In this document: piece after piece, positions 10,023 to 19,726 of the stretch
Position numbering within the stretch: the first letter of the stretch is position 1
How the letters are laid out: every line of letters begins with the position of its first letter
Assembly (NCBI RefSeq): GCF_017743935.1
Contig: NZ_JAGHRE010000005.1
Coordinates: 298,807 to 362,806, forward strand
DNA: 64,000 nucleotides
Direction: 5' to 3'
Source of the DNA: Tropicibacter sp. R16_0
GTDB taxonomy: Bacteria > Pseudomonadota > Alphaproteobacteria > Rhodobacterales > Rhodobacteraceae
Translations under genes and position numbers: made by a program
Notes under the pieces: model-generated
The model's database searches: none
What the model was told of the DNA's origin: nothing
The model's input: only the letters and a program-made list of their open reading frames with translations

Positions 10023-10192
10023 TTTTTGCCTCCATGGCCGCAGCCGCAGGGGCCTTTGCCGATCTTGTAGCGACCACATTTGCGACATTTGGCCGAAGCA
10101 ATGCGTTTGCCACCGGGCAGCCAGTGCAACTTGCCGAACATGGCCAGCACGACCATGAACACCAGAAATATCGCGACGATCTTTATTATCAT
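10019..10192 (-). CDS. Small membrane protein with C-terminal zinc-ribbon-like cysteines
   Basis: This 57-residue protein has one hydrophobic N-terminal helix (about residues 3-19), then a basic stretch and the Cys pattern CRKCGRYKIGKGPCGCG. That is two CxxC/CxC pairs able to bind one metal ion. Its ATG at 10192 lies within two bases of the SppA-like stop, and its own stop overlaps the antiporter start. It is therefore wedged between the two genes by translational coupling. The function is unknown; a membrane-tethered metal-binding accessory factor is inference. Confidence 0.8.
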   Translation of the reverse strand: MIIKIVAIFLVFMVVLAMFGKLHWLPGGKRIASAKCRKCGRYKIGKGPCGCGHGGKK

Positions 10193-10193
10193 G

Positions 10194-10991
10194 TCAGAGG
10201 CCGAACCGCGCGTATGCCGCACGCTCCTCTATCCCCGCAACCGCATCTTGCACCACCGAAGCACCGAAGCGCGACCAGAACGGTTTGCGCAGCCCATAGC
10301 GGCGGAACCGTACCTTGTCGCCGTACCGTTCCTGCATCTTGGGTTTCAGATGCGCGATCCCGTCGATCAGCCCCAGTTCGGTCGCCTTGCGCGCCAACCA
10401 GATTTCGCCGGTAAACAGGTCCGTCTCAGTGCTCAGCTTGTCGCCGCGCCGCGATTTGACGTGGTCAATGAAATTGCCATGAATGTCGTCGAGAACGCCC
10501 TTGAGCCGTTCGACGTCTTCTTTCTTTTCCGGGCTGAACGGGTCGAGCATGGACTTGGACTGCCCGGCCGTGTGAACCCGGCGTTCAAAACCCTGGCGGG
10601 CCAGAAAGATATGCGCGCCAAAGCCCGCGGAAATCACACCAATCGACCCCAGGACCGAGCTGTCGTCGGCCCAGATCTCATCTGCTGCAGCCGCCAGCCA
10701 ATAGCCGCCCGATGCGGCGACATCCTCGACAAAGGCGTACACGGGGATGTCCAGTTCATCTGACAGCCGTCGAATGCGCGCACCGATCAGAGAGCTTTGG
10801 ACTGGCGAACCACCAGGTGAGTTGATCTCTAACGCAATCGCGGCGGGTTTGCCTTTGCGAAAGGCCTTTTCCAACACGGGCGCCAACGAGGTATCATTCA
10901 ACGCCCCGCGTCCGGCCATACCGATGGCACCAGACAGACGAACAACGGCCACCAGTGGCGGCTTTTTTACAAACGGCAGGCTCAGTTTCAT
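10194..10991 (-). CDS. S49-family signal-peptide peptidase-like serine protease (SppA/SohB type)
   Basis: This 265-residue protease is of the short S49 type. The strand VVRLSGAIG opens the fold, EINSPGGSP forms the oxyanion region, VEDVAASGGYW holds the catalytic serine, and a downstream SKSMLDPFS segment supplies the likely catalytic lysine. The chosen ATG (10991) begins MKLSLPF; a longer frame would add 12 residues. It is the first gene of the unit that includes the zinc-ribbon protein, the antiporter and the SDR. Its likely role is clearance of membrane peptides. Confidence 0.87.
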   Translation of the reverse strand: MKLSLPFVKKPPLVAVVRLSGAIGMAGRGALNDTSLAPVLEKAFRKGKPAAIALEINSPGGSPVQSSLIGARIRRLSDELDIPVYAFVEDVAASGGYWLAAAADEIWADDSSVLGSIGVISAGFGAHIFLARQGFERRVHTAGQSKSMLDPFSPEKKEDVERLKGVLDDIHGNFIDHVKSRRGDKLSTETDLFTGEIWLARKATELGLIDGIAHLKPKMQERYGDKVRFRRYGLRKPFWSRFGASVVQDAVAGIEERAAYARFGL

Positions 10992-11149
10992 GACAGCCGA
11001 TGTAGAATGCCACCCACCGACAAACAAGACGCCGGACAGGACAGAAACGCGACGGCAACAAAATTCCCACAGTCCAAGGGCAATTTTGCAACGACGCCAA
11101 ACGGCGTCAGCTGCAAATATTCTCTTGGTTTATTGGGTTTGCACCCCGC

Positions 11150-11911
11150 TCAGCTGCGAATGCGCCAACCTGTTCGGAAAATCAGCCAGATGACCCCAAG
11201 GCACAACATCGTGAACCCAAGAATGGCCAACAGGCTCAGCCCGATCGGCACGTCCGCTATGCCGAAGAACGACCAGCGGAACCCCGAGATCAGATAGACC
11301 ACCGGATTAAACAGTGTGACCGTTTGCCAAACAGGTGGCAGCATCGAGATGGAATAGAATGATCCACCCAAAAAGATGAGCGGTGTCACGATCAGCAGAG
11401 GCACCAGTTGCAACTGCTCAAAGCTCCCGGCCCAGATGCCGATGATGAAGCCCAGCAAAGCGAAACTCAGACAGGTCAGGACAAGAAACGCCAGCATCGC
11501 AAAGGGATGCTGAATGCTAACATCGACAAACAGCATCGACGTCGCCAAGATCACCACCCCTATGAACAGGGCCTTGGTCGCCGCGGCCCCGACATAGCCA
11601 CAGACGATTTCAAGGAAATTCACCGGCGCGGAAAGGAGTTCGTACACCGTGCCTATGAATTTCGGGAAATAGATCCCGAATGACGCGTTCGAGATGGATT
11701 GCGTGATCACCGACAACATGATCAAGCCCGGGACGATGAAAGCGCCATAAGATACGCCCTCGACCTCTTGGATCCGGCTGCCGATGGCAGCGCCAAACAC
11801 CACGAAGTAGAGCGAGGTTGAAATCACCGGCGAGATAAAGCTCTGCGCCAGGGTGCGGAAGAACCGTGCCATTTCGAACCGATAGATGGATGCGATTGCG
11901 GTCCAGTTCAT
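11150..11911 (-). CDS. ABC-2 type transporter permease
   Basis: This 253-residue protein has six predicted hydrophobic segments, typical of ABC-2 exporters. It starts [19 protein letters not shown] and includes the conserved [16 protein letters not shown] pattern. Its start overlaps the end of the ATPase gene by four bases, so the pair is co-translated. The substrate is unknown. About 158 bases without a gene separate it from the SppA-like gene. Confidence 0.9.
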   Translation of the reverse strand: MNWTAIASIYRFEMARFFRTLAQSFISPVISTSLYFVVFGAAIGSRIQEVEGVSYGAFIVPGLIMLSVITQSISNASFGIYFPKFIGTVYELLSAPVNFLEIVCGYVGAAATKALFIGVVILATSMLFVDVSIQHPFAMLAFLVLTCLSFALLGFIIGIWAGSFEQLQLVPLLIVTPLIFLGGSFYSISMLPPVWQTVTLFNPVVYLISGFRWSFFGIADVPIGLSLLAILGFTMLCLGVIWLIFRTGWRIRS

Positions 11912-12837
11912 GCGCGTTCTCCAGAAACCAGATCGACAAAGATGTCTTCAAGGCTGCTTTGGCGGGTCTGTACGTCGTTCAGAACCAATCCGGCCTGCGC
12001 CACATCGTTGAGCAGCGCCGTGATCCCGGTCCGCTCTGCTCGTGTGTCATAGGTGTAAAGCAACGCCTGCCCGTCCCGGATCAGGGTCAGGTCATGATCA
12101 GTCAGCGACGCCGGAATGTCCGAGATCGCCTCGGTTAGTTCGACCTCAAGCTGTTTCTTGCCCATCTGGGCCATCAGCGTGTCCTTGTCCTCGACCAGCA
12201 GGATTTGACCGCTGTTGATCACGCCCACACGATCGGCGATGGCTTCGGCCTCTTCGATGTAATGGGTGGTCAGGATGATCGTCACGCCGTCCTTTTTCAG
12301 TTCGGCCACGATCTCCCACATGTCCTTGCGCAACTCGACGTCGACGCCTGCGGTGGGTTCATCCAGAAACAGCACGCGTGGCTCATGCGCCAGCGCCTTG
12401 GCGATCAGGACCCGACGCTTCATGCCGCCCGACAGCTCTTTGGTCGCGTTCTTGCGCTTGTCCCACAGTGACAGCTTGCGCAGGATCTGCTCCAGCAAAG
12501 CATAGTTGCGCGGCTTGCCAAACAGCCCGCGCGTGAACCGCACAGTGTTCCAAACGGTCTCAAACGGCTCCAGATTGATCTCTTGCGGCACCAAACCGAT
12601 CATCTGACGGGCCGCGCGATAATCAGACTGGATATCATGACCGCCGACGGTGACTGTGCCCGAGGTTGGCGTCGTTATCCCGCAAACGGTAGAAATCAGA
12701 GTGGTTTTACCGGCACCGTTCGGCCCCAGAAGCGCAAGGATTTCGCCCTCGCGAATGTCGAGCGAGACGCCCTTGAGCGCCTCAAACCCGCCCGCATAGG
12801 ATTTGCGCAGGTCGGTGATGGACAGGATGTTGGACAT
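11908..12837 (-). CDS. ABC transporter ATP-binding protein
   Basis: This 309-residue ATPase partners the ABC-2 permease downstream. Visible motifs are Walker A (GPNGAGKTT), the Q-loop region (LVPQEINLE), the signature LSGGMKRR, Walker B (RVLFLDEP) and the switch histidine (TTHYIEEAE). A C-terminal extension of about 80 residues is common in the drug/lipid exporter branch (CcmA/NodI-like). The cargo cannot be told from sequence. Confidence 0.93.
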   Translation of the reverse strand: MSNILSITDLRKSYAGGFEALKGVSLDIREGEILALLGPNGAGKTTLISTVCGITTPTSGTVTVGGHDIQSDYRAARQMIGLVPQEINLEPFETVWNTVRFTRGLFGKPRNYALLEQILRKLSLWDKRKNATKELSGGMKRRVLIAKALAHEPRVLFLDEPTAGVDVELRKDMWEIVAELKKDGVTIILTTHYIEEAEAIADRVGVINSGQILLVEDKDTLMAQMGKKQLEVELTEAISDIPASLTDHDLTLIRDGQALLYTYDTRAERTGITALLNDVAQAGLVLNDVQTRQSSLEDIFVDLVSGERA

Positions 12838-12928
12838 GTCTGCTCCGTTGTTTCGGCGGGAACACTAGTCGCCCGACAGAAAAAGGAACAGAGCGCCCAT
12901 GCACAGCCCCCTGCGCGCGGACGCAGAG

Positions 12929-13441
12929 TTAGTCGCGCCCCGCAAGCTTACCCAGCCAGGACTTCTTTTCTTCCGTGGCCTCTTCTTCGGCACCCTCTGC
13001 TGGGCCTTCCAACTGCTCTTGCAGATTGGCAAAGAACTGATCGGCCATCTTTTTGGCAAACCCGTCGATCAAACGGCTGCCCAATTGCGCCAGCTTGCCG
13101 CCCACCTTGGCCTCAACGTCGTAGGCCAGCTCGGTTCCGCCCTCGGACGGGGTGATGGTGACGCTTGCGCCGCCCTTGGCAAAACCGGCGGCCCCGCCCT
13201 TGCCCTCGCCCGCAATGGTCAGGCTCTGGTTCTCGACCAGATCCGACATGGTCACCGCGCCTTTGAACGTGGCTTTGACTGGGCCGACCTTTTGCACCAC
13301 GGTCGCCTCATACCCATCCTGCGGGTTGCCGCTCAGCTCTTGCGCGCCCGGCACGCAGGCCTTGAGCACTTCGGGATCCAGGAGGGCCGCATAAACGGCG
13401 GCTGGGTCTGCCTTGATCTGGCGCGTGTCGCTCATCTGCAT
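12929..13441 (-). CDS. CoxG/SRPBCC-family protein (carbon monoxide dehydrogenase subunit G-like)
   Basis: This 170-residue SRPBCC-fold protein contains PAAVYAALLDPEVLKACVPG, then GYEATVVQKVGPVKATFKG and a later GGKLAQLGSRLIDGFA, the standard CoxG pattern. An acidic, Lys/Trp-containing tail may associate with membrane. No CO dehydrogenase genes are next to it, so a stand-alone lipid- or cofactor-binding role is possible. AAGGAG lies upstream of the ATG at 13441. Confidence 0.87.
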   Translation of the reverse strand: MQMSDTRQIKADPAAVYAALLDPEVLKACVPGAQELSGNPQDGYEATVVQKVGPVKATFKGAVTMSDLVENQSLTIAGEGKGGAAGFAKGGASVTITPSEGGTELAYDVEAKVGGKLAQLGSRLIDGFAKKMADQFFANLQEQLEGPAEGAEEEATEEKKSWLGKLAGRD

Positions 13442-13616
13442 GGGTCGTGCTCCTTAGGGCGGGTCATTGGGTGGTTCTTGTCTATTCCAGCCAAACATAA
13501 CCGCCAACCCCGTGAAGGCCAGCTATCAAAAACAGAGATAGACAAACGCCCGATCTGTGATAGCGGTGGCACCAGACGCGAGGCAATTCATCGGCCCCAG
13601 CGTTTTGGAGCACCAC

Positions 13617-14597
13617 ATGACAGATACCACGCAGTCCCGGCCCGGCGCGGGAATCGCCTTTATTGTCGCGGGCATGATCGCGATTTCGATCAACGACATG
13701 CTGATCAAGCAGTTGTCAGGCGGCTACCCGCTGCATCAGATGGTGTTCCTGCGCTCTTCGATCGGGATCGCCCTGTCCATGGTCTTTGTCTATTTCGAGG
13801 GCGGTGTTTCACTGCTGAAAACCCGGCATCCTGTCCTGCACAGTGTCCGCTGCATCATGGTCGTGGCCTCGAACATGAGCTTTTTCGTGGCCCTCGCCGC
13901 GCTGCCCTTGGCAGATGTCACGGCGTTGTTCTTTGCGGCGCCTTTGTTCATCACGGTGCTGTCCATCCCCATGCTTGGTGAAAAGGTTGGGGTGATGCGC
14001 CTGACGGCTGTGGTCATTGGCTTTGCCGGGGTGATCCTGATGCAACGCCCGTGGGAGGGCAGCGACAGCGCCACGGCTGATCGTATCGTGCTTTTGCTGC
14101 CGGTTCTTGCGGCACTGACATATGCCATCAACCAGGTGATGACACGAAAGTTGGGCGCCACGACCAAAGCCTCGGCATTGGCTGTATATATCCAAGGCAT
14201 GTTCATCCTTGTCTCTATCGGGTTTTACCTTGTGGCTAGTGACGGGCGTTACGCAGAAGGGCTTGAAAACCCAAGTTGGGTCTTTTTGCTGCGTGCATGG
14301 GTCTGGCCCACGCCCCAAGACTGGTATTACTTCATCGGTCTTGGCCTGAACTCGGGCATCGTTGGCTATTGCCTCGCACAGGCCTATCGCCTGTCCGACG
14401 CGGCAACGGTTGCCCCCTTCGAATACATCGGCCTGCCCATGGCCGTCTTCTGGGGCTGGCTGTTCTGGGCAGAAATCCCCTCGCTTGAGGTTTGGGCCGG
14501 CATGGCGATGATCATGGGGTCGGGCCTGTTCGTGTTCCTGCGCGAAAAGCAAAAGGCACGGCGTGTGGCCCGGACCGAGGTCAAAGGGCGCTACTGA
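13617..14597 (+). CDS. EamA-family (DMT superfamily) membrane transporter
   Basis: This 326-residue protein has ten hydrophobic helices in two EamA halves (about 10-140 and 155-300). The ATG at 13617 is preceded by TTGGAG and begins MTDTTQSRPGAGIAF; a longer frame starting at 13557 has no ribosome-binding site. DMT proteins export metabolites such as amino acids; the substrate here is unknown. It stands just before the CoA-transferase gene on the same strand. Confidence 0.88.
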   Translation: MTDTTQSRPGAGIAFIVAGMIAISINDMLIKQLSGGYPLHQMVFLRSSIGIALSMVFVYFEGGVSLLKTRHPVLHSVRCIMVVASNMSFFVALAALPLADVTALFFAAPLFITVLSIPMLGEKVGVMRLTAVVIGFAGVILMQRPWEGSDSATADRIVLLLPVLAALTYAINQVMTRKLGATTKASALAVYIQGMFILVSIGFYLVASDGRYAEGLENPSWVFLLRAWVWPTPQDWYYFIGLGLNSGIVGYCLAQAYRLSDAATVAPFEYIGLPMAVFWGWLFWAEIPSLEVWAGMAMIMGSGLFVFLREKQKARRVARTEVKGRY

Positions 14598-14685
14598 GCA
14601 GACGCCACGTCGCACCACTGGACGCTTGCATTCGCGCATCCGCGCGGGGACCCTGCTTCCAACGAGGGAAGAGGAAACCAGAACC

Positions 14686-15768
14686 ATGCTGAACGGCGTC
14701 CGCATCATCGAAATCGAAGGGCTGGGGCCTGGCCCGTTTGCCTCCATGTTGTTGGCGGATCTGGGCGCGGATGTGATTGTCGTGCACCGCAAAGGCGGCG
14801 CGGTGACACCCGGCATGCCGGACCGTTCCCTTCTGGATCGCGGCAAACGCTCGATAGCGCTGGACCTCAAGGATGCAGACGATCTGGAAACACTCAAGGC
14901 GTTGATCACAACGGCAGATGGCCTGATCGAAGGGTTCCGCCCCGGCGTGATGGAGAAATTGGGTGTCGGGCCAGAGATTTGCCACCAGTTGAACCCGCGT
15001 CTGGTTTATGGGCGCATGACCGGGTGGGGGCAAAACGGACCTTTGGAGAAGGTCGCAGGTCACGACCTGAACTACATCTCGATGTCAGGCGCGCTCTGGT
15101 ACAGTTCCGCCCCTGATGACGCGCCACAAACCCCTGCGACGTTGGTGGGCGACATCGGCGGTGGCGCCATGTATCTGGTGACTGGCCTGCTTGCGGGTAT
15201 CCTGAACGCGCGCGAAACCGGCCAGGGCACGGTGGTGGATGCCGCAATCTACGACGGCTCTGCTCATATGATGAACCTGCTTATGAACCTGCGCCAAACG
15301 GGCAACCTGTCCGACAAACGCGGCCGCAGCCTGCTGGACGGCCCACATTGGAGCCGCACCTATCGCTGCGCCGATGGCGGGTTCATGACCGTGCAATGTC
15401 TGGAGCCCAAGTTCTACGCGCTCTTCCTGGATCTTTTGGGCCTGTCTGACGACCCGGACTTTCAGCAACAGTACAACCCCAAGCTCTGGCAAACCCTGAC
15501 CGACCGCCTGACGGGCATCTTTGCAAGCCACCCCCGTGACCATTGGGCCGAGATCTTTGTTGGCACCGACGCCTGCGTTGCCCCGGTGCTCAGCCCCGAA
15601 GAGGCAAAGTCCCATCCGATGAACGCGGCCCGAAACACCTGGACAGAGCAGGGCGGCAACCTGCAGGCAGCAGCCGCACCGCGATTTTCCACCTATGAAT
15701 GGACGCCCCGTCCGAGCCCGGAACGCGGTGAACACGACGCGGAGATCCGCGCCAGCCTCAAAGGCTGA
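14686..15768 (+). CDS. CaiB/BaiF-family CoA enzyme, alpha-methylacyl-CoA racemase-like
   Basis: This 360-residue family III CoA transferase-fold protein falls in the racemase branch by its active-site positions. H126 in AGHDLNY and D156 in GDIGGG sit at the same residue numbers as the acid/base pair of the mycobacterial racemase MCR. The start EIEGLGPGPFASMLLADLGADV is also typical of that branch. It would interconvert (2R)- and (2S)-methylacyl-CoA in branched-chain lipid breakdown. The ATG at 14686 follows GAGGGAAGAGG. Confidence 0.85.
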   Translation: MLNGVRIIEIEGLGPGPFASMLLADLGADVIVVHRKGGAVTPGMPDRSLLDRGKRSIALDLKDADDLETLKALITTADGLIEGFRPGVMEKLGVGPEICHQLNPRLVYGRMTGWGQNGPLEKVAGHDLNYISMSGALWYSSAPDDAPQTPATLVGDIGGGAMYLVTGLLAGILNARETGQGTVVDAAIYDGSAHMMNLLMNLRQTGNLSDKRGRSLLDGPHWSRTYRCADGGFMTVQCLEPKFYALFLDLLGLSDDPDFQQQYNPKLWQTLTDRLTGIFASHPRDHWAEIFVGTDACVAPVLSPEEAKSHPMNAARNTWTEQGGNLQAAAAPRFSTYEWTPRPSPERGEHDAEIRASLKG

Positions 15769-15818
15769 CGCCCTTCATTCTTCTTGGTGAAAATACGGCG
15801 GGGGAGGCGTAAAGCGAC

Positions 15819-15833
15819 GGGGGCAGAGCCCCC
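15819..15833. terminator. Hairpin in a conserved-looking intergenic block between convergent genes
   Basis: A perfect hairpin GGGGGC-AGA-GCCCCC lies between the convergent racemase-like gene and hemE, touching the hemE stop. There is no strong T-run. The preceding block (TTGGTGAAAATACGGCGGGGGAG) looks like the intergenic repeat common after genes in roseobacter genomes, which is recollection rather than a search. It may stop transcription from both sides. Confidence 0.5.
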
Positions 15834-16888
15834 TATCCGCGCGCCCCTTCGCGTACCGTGTCGATCATCAACTGCACATTCTCGGGGTCAGCATCCGGCG
15901 TGATCCCGTGACCCAGATTGAAGATATGCGGGCCACCCGAAAACGCCTCTACGATCGTCCGGGTTTCATCAACCAAATCCTGACCGCCGGTTACCATGTG
16001 ACGCGAGGCCAGGTTGCCCTGTACGCAGCCGTCGACCTGCACATTCGCAGCCGCCCAATCCGGCGACACTGAATTGTCGAGCGCCACACAATCCACACCT
16101 GTGGCCTTGGCAAAACCAACGTACTTTTCGCCCGCCTCGCGGGGGAAGCCGATGATGGGGATGTTTGGGTGACGCTCTTTCAGAGCCGCCGTGATCACCC
16201 GCGCTGGTTCCAACGCGTATTTGTCAAACGCCTCGCCCTTGAGCGACCCGGCCCAGCTGTCAAAGATCTTGACCACTTCGGCCCCGGCTTCGATCTGCAT
16301 CGACAGATAGTCAATCGTGGCCTCGGTGATCCGCGCCAGCAGCGCCTCGAACAACGCTGTGTTGCCCTCGCGCAGTGCATGAGCCGGGCCTTGGTCTGGG
16401 GTGCCGCGACCCGCAATCATATAGGTCGCAACGGTCCAGGGCGCGCCGGCAAAGCCAATCAACGTGGTCTCGGATGGCAGCTCGCGCGACAGGATGCGGA
16501 CGGTTTCATAGATCGGGTTCAGCGTCTCGTGAATGTCTGTGGCTGGTTTCAACGCATCGAAGTCAGCTTGCGACGTGATCGTCGATAGGCGCGGTCCCTC
16601 ACCGGTGACAAACCACAGATCCGCGCCCAGCGCCTGTGGCACCAGCAAGATGTCGGCAAACAGGATCGCGGCATCAAACCCATAACGACGGATTGGCTGA
16701 AGGGTCACTTCGGCGGCAAGCTCGGGGTTGTAACACAGCGACAGGAAGTCACCCGCCTGGGCACGGGTCGCGCGGTATTCCGGCAAATAACGACCGGCCT
16801 GCCGCATCATCCAGATTGGCGGCACATCCTGCGTCTCGCCTGCCAATGCGCGCAACAGCTTCTTTTGTTCACCCATGCTCATCCCCAT
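15833..16888 (-). CDS. hemE: Uroporphyrinogen decarboxylase
   Basis: HemE decarboxylates the four acetate side chains of uroporphyrinogen III to make coproporphyrinogen III. The two family signatures are clear: [16 protein letters not shown] near the start and [14 protein letters not shown] in the middle, with [11 protein letters not shown] and FPREAG after. The frame is open to an ATG at 16945, but that would leave only 34 bases before the divergent hemC start. A start at 16888 (or the ATGs at 16882 and 16876) aligns better with other HemE proteins and leaves room for promoters. Confidence 0.94.
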   Translation of the reverse strand: MGMSMGEQKKLLRALAGETQDVPPIWMMRQAGRYLPEYRATRAQAGDFLSLCYNPELAAEVTLQPIRRYGFDAAILFADILLVPQALGADLWFVTGEGPRLSTITSQADFDALKPATDIHETLNPIYETVRILSRELPSETTLIGFAGAPWTVATYMIAGRGTPDQGPAHALREGNTALFEALLARITEATIDYLSMQIEAGAEVVKIFDSWAGSLKGEAFDKYALEPARVITAALKERHPNIPIIGFPREAGEKYVGFAKATGVDCVALDNSVSPDWAAANVQVDGCVQGNLASRHMVTGGQDLVDETRTIVEAFSGGPHIFNLGHGITPDADPENVQLMIDTVREGARG

Positions 16889-16979
16889 GTCGGTTTCCAC
16901 CACCGGTTCTGCCTTCGGCGGCAATTTGTCAAGCAGTGCCCCCATTGTCAGGGCAATGTGACGCGACTAAAGCAGAGGG

Positions 16980-17939
16980 ATGACAGCACAGCTTCCTACC
17001 CCCGCGTCCCCGCTCAAGATCGGCACCCGTGGCTCTCCGCTCGCTCTGGCCCAGGCCTATGAGACCCGCAACCGGCTGATGACCGCGCATAACCTGCCCG
17101 AAGACGCGTTCGAGATCGTGGTGATCACGACCACCGGCGACAACCGCGCCATGATCGAGGCAGATAGACCGCTCAAGGAGATCGGCAACAAAGGGCTGTT
17201 TACCAAGGAAATCGAAGAGGCGATGGTGCGGGGCGACATCGACATCGCCGTGCATTCGACCAAGGACATGCCGACCGTACAGCCCGCCGGGTTGATCCTG
17301 GACACGTTTCTGCCGCGCGAGGACGTGCGCGACGCGTTCATCTCTGCGGGTGCAACGTCAATTGCCGATCTGGCGACAGGTGCGGTTGTCGGAACCTCGT
17401 CCCTGCGCCGCCGCGCGCAGCTGCTCAACCGTCGCCCCGACCTGAAGGTCGTTGAATTTCGCGGCAACGTGCAGACCCGTCTGAAAAAGCTTGCCGACGG
17501 CGTGGCCGAGTGCACCTTCCTTGCGCTCGCAGGCCTCAACCGGTTGGACATGGACGGTGTTCCCGCCACTGCGATCCCGCCCGAGGAAATGTTGCCCGCG
17601 ATTGCCCAAGGCGCGATCAGCATTGAACGCCGCATCGAAGACACACGCGCCGCCGATTTGCTGGCCGCCATCCATGACCAAAAGACCGAACACCGCCTGA
17701 GCGCTGAACGCGCGTTTTTGGCCGCCTTGGATGGCTCGTGCGAAACCCCCATCGCCGGATTGGCCGAACTGGATGGCACCACCCTGCGCATGCGTGGTGA
17801 AGTGCTGCGTCCTGATGGCACCGAAGTGATCCGTGACGACCAAACCTGCGCAGTTGAAGATGGCGCTGAACTGGGCCGCTCGATGGCTGCCAAACTGTTA
17901 AAGCAAGCGGGCCAAGGGTTTTTCGAATGGAGGTCGTGA
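16980..17939 (+). CDS. hemC: Hydroxymethylbilane synthase (porphobilinogen deaminase)
   Basis: HemC (319 residues) joins four porphobilinogen units into hydroxymethylbilane. It shows KIGTRGSPLALAQA at the start, HSTKDMPT, TSSLRRRAQL and EFRGNVQTRL. The cofactor-attachment cysteine is Cys254, in LDGSCETPI. It is divergent from hemE, the later enzyme of the same pathway, and the short gap between them probably carries both promoters. GAGGG sits almost directly against the ATG, so translation initiation may be weak. Confidence 0.96.
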   Translation: MTAQLPTPASPLKIGTRGSPLALAQAYETRNRLMTAHNLPEDAFEIVVITTTGDNRAMIEADRPLKEIGNKGLFTKEIEEAMVRGDIDIAVHSTKDMPTVQPAGLILDTFLPREDVRDAFISAGATSIADLATGAVVGTSSLRRRAQLLNRRPDLKVVEFRGNVQTRLKKLADGVAECTFLALAGLNRLDMDGVPATAIPPEEMLPAIAQGAISIERRIEDTRAADLLAAIHDQKTEHRLSAERAFLAALDGSCETPIAGLAELDGTTLRMRGEVLRPDGTEVIRDDQTCAVEDGAELGRSMAAKLLKQAGQGFFEWRS

Positions 17940-18021
17940 CGTCACGAGAGTTGTGACGCGACGCCGAATTTGACAGACTGTCATCGTGTTGGGACCGTCA
18001 CCAGGCGGAGGAGGACCCACC

Positions 18022-18966
18022 ATGACACCTGGAAAAGCTTATCTGAGCACCGAAGAAATTCGCCCCCTGGCCGAACGATCCGACGCCATGGGTGTCTGGC
18101 TCACGGTGCATTGCTGGGGCACGATTGCGCTTGCCGTGGCCTTGTTTGGGTTCTGGCCCAATCCTGTGACATTCCTGATCGCGGTAATCATAATCGGATC
18201 GCGCCAGCTTGGCCTGGCGATCCTGATGCATGAAGCCGCACACAATGCTCTGTTCAAAAGTCGCAAGCTGAATGACCTGGTCGGCGAATGGCTCTGCGGG
18301 CGCCCGATCCTGGCCGAGTTGGCCGCTTACAGGCACTATCACCTGACCCATCACCGCTTTACGCAGACGGACAAGGACCCCGATCTGGTGCTGTCATCCA
18401 AATTCCCGACGTCTCATGCTTCGCTCAAGCGCAAGTTCAGCCGCGATCTGACCGGGCGCACAGGCGTCAAACAGCTGTTTGGGCAAATCATGATGTCGTT
18501 TCAGCTGGCAGGTGACAAAGAGGCAATGGAATCGGCAGCTTCGGATTTCGCGCAAAGCTTCAAGGCGCCGCAACTTTGGAAATCGCTGCCCGTGTTCGTT
18601 GGTGTTATCGTCGTTATGGGCCTGATCGGTGATTGGTGGTGGGGGCTGGCCTTTTGGCTGCTGCCCTACTTGACCTGGTTTCAGTTTGTCCTGCGCGTGC
18701 GCAATATCGCTGAACACGGCGCGACCGAGCAATCCGAGAACCCTTTGCAGAACGTGCGCACGACGATGGCCGGACCGCTGGCTCGGCTGCTGGTGGCGCC
18801 TTATTGGGTCAACTATCATCTGGAGCATCACATGGTCATGCATGTGCCGTGTCATAACCTGCCCAAGATGCACAAAGCCTTGCTGAACAAAGGCTTGGGA
18901 TCGCAGATGAAGACCGCCCCCAACTATGGCGCAGCATTGCGAGAGGCTGGATGGCGGTCCGCGTAG
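18022..18966 (+). CDS. Membrane fatty acid desaturase
   Basis: This 314-residue di-iron membrane desaturase carries the three histidine boxes: HEAAH near residue 75, HYHLTHH about residue 108, and NYHLEHH about residue 270. Hydrophobic helix pairs lie between them. An ideal GGAGGAGG sits just before the ATG at 18022, which decides this start over a longer frame. The lipid substrate is unknown. It lies just downstream of hemC. Confidence 0.9.
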   Translation: MTPGKAYLSTEEIRPLAERSDAMGVWLTVHCWGTIALAVALFGFWPNPVTFLIAVIIIGSRQLGLAILMHEAAHNALFKSRKLNDLVGEWLCGRPILAELAAYRHYHLTHHRFTQTDKDPDLVLSSKFPTSHASLKRKFSRDLTGRTGVKQLFGQIMMSFQLAGDKEAMESAASDFAQSFKAPQLWKSLPVFVGVIVVMGLIGDWWWGLAFWLLPYLTWFQFVLRVRNIAEHGATEQSENPLQNVRTTMAGPLARLLVAPYWVNYHLEHHMVMHVPCHNLPKMHKALLNKGLGSQMKTAPNYGAALREAGWRSA

Positions 18967-19070
18967 GAAGATAAAATTCACTCACGAAACGGCGGGTATG
19001 CTGGCGGCAAGGTCGTTTCGGGTTACCCTGTGAACCTGAAGATGTAGTCAGTTTTTGAAAGGTAACACCC

Positions 19071-19484
19071 ATGCGCGTAAGTCTGTCCCCGCTCTTAGCC
19101 GCCGTTGTGACGCTCCCCACCGTGGCGGCAGGGTTTCAAGCCATTAATCGGTTCGAGGTCTATCCCGTCAACAAAAGCGGGGTGTTCGAAGTGGTCAATC
19201 GCCACGGATCAGCGCCTAAGGACTTCTGGTGCGGCGCGGGCGACTATGCCATCCGCGTGTTGCGCACCAGCGCAACGCAACGGATCTATCTTGTGCAAGC
19301 AGTTGGACCAGCGGTGACTGTCCAGGGGCGCAAAGGCGTTCAGTTTGCATTGAACCCACCCCAAGGCGCTGACACATCGACAGGCTATTCGGTGTCGGTC
19401 AAAAAGGTCGGCGACAACATGCCCGCGCATATGGCGCAGAACTATTGCTACGATCGGATCGAAGACGAACTTTGGCCTTGGTGA
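19071..19484 (+). CDS. Small secreted protein of unknown function
   Basis: This 137-residue protein has an N-terminal signal sequence (LLAAVVTLPTVAAG, cleavage probably near residue 21). The mature part contains FEVYPVNKSGVFEVVN and two cysteines, in DFWCGAGDYA and NYCYDR, which could form one disulfide bond. No family was recognised. A probable periplasmic location is inferred from the signal sequence only. The inverted-repeat element copy 2 begins 22 bases after its stop. Confidence 0.75.
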   Translation: MRVSLSPLLAAVVTLPTVAAGFQAINRFEVYPVNKSGVFEVVNRHGSAPKDFWCGAGDYAIRVLRTSATQRIYLVQAVGPAVTVQGRKGVQFALNPPQGADTSTGYSVSVKKVGDNMPAHMAQNYCYDRIEDELWPW

Positions 19485-19506
19485 CTATCAGCCTTTGATC
19501 CCGAAA

Positions 19507-19695
19507 GCGCTCCCGCGCCCGAGCGATCCTGACTTCGTCAGCACCGCTAACGGCCTTGGGCCGGGCGCCTCGCTTCGCTCGGCGCAGTTCCGCTTGGTGC
19601 ATCTGTTTCGCCACAAATCCTGCCTGCCGAGCGAAGCGAGGCCCGGCCCAACGGGAGACGGGCATCTTTGATGCACGATCGACGGGCGGGAGCGC
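19507..19695. repeat. Dispersed inverted-repeat element, copy 2
   Basis: This 189-bp block is bounded by perfect 10-bp inverted ends, GCGCTCCCGC at 19507 and GCGGGAGCGC ending at 19695. Read on the opposite strand it matches copy 1 (3194-3403) over both flanking thirds, including GCTAACGGCCTTGGGCCGGG and CCCGTTGGGCC. The centres of the two copies differ. It lies between a plus-strand gene and the minus-strand hemF. Confidence 0.72.
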
Positions 19696-19726
19696 CCCCT
19701 GCCCCACAGAACTGCGTTAGAATTGC

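Noticed and set aside
11093..11108. Hairpin GACGCC/GGCGTC upstream of the SppA-like gene as a terminator
   Set aside because: No T-run follows on either strand.
12865..13059. 64-codon minus-strand frame next to the CoxG gene
   Set aside because: Overlaps the CoxG frame on the same strand and has no ribosome-binding site; it is a shadow.
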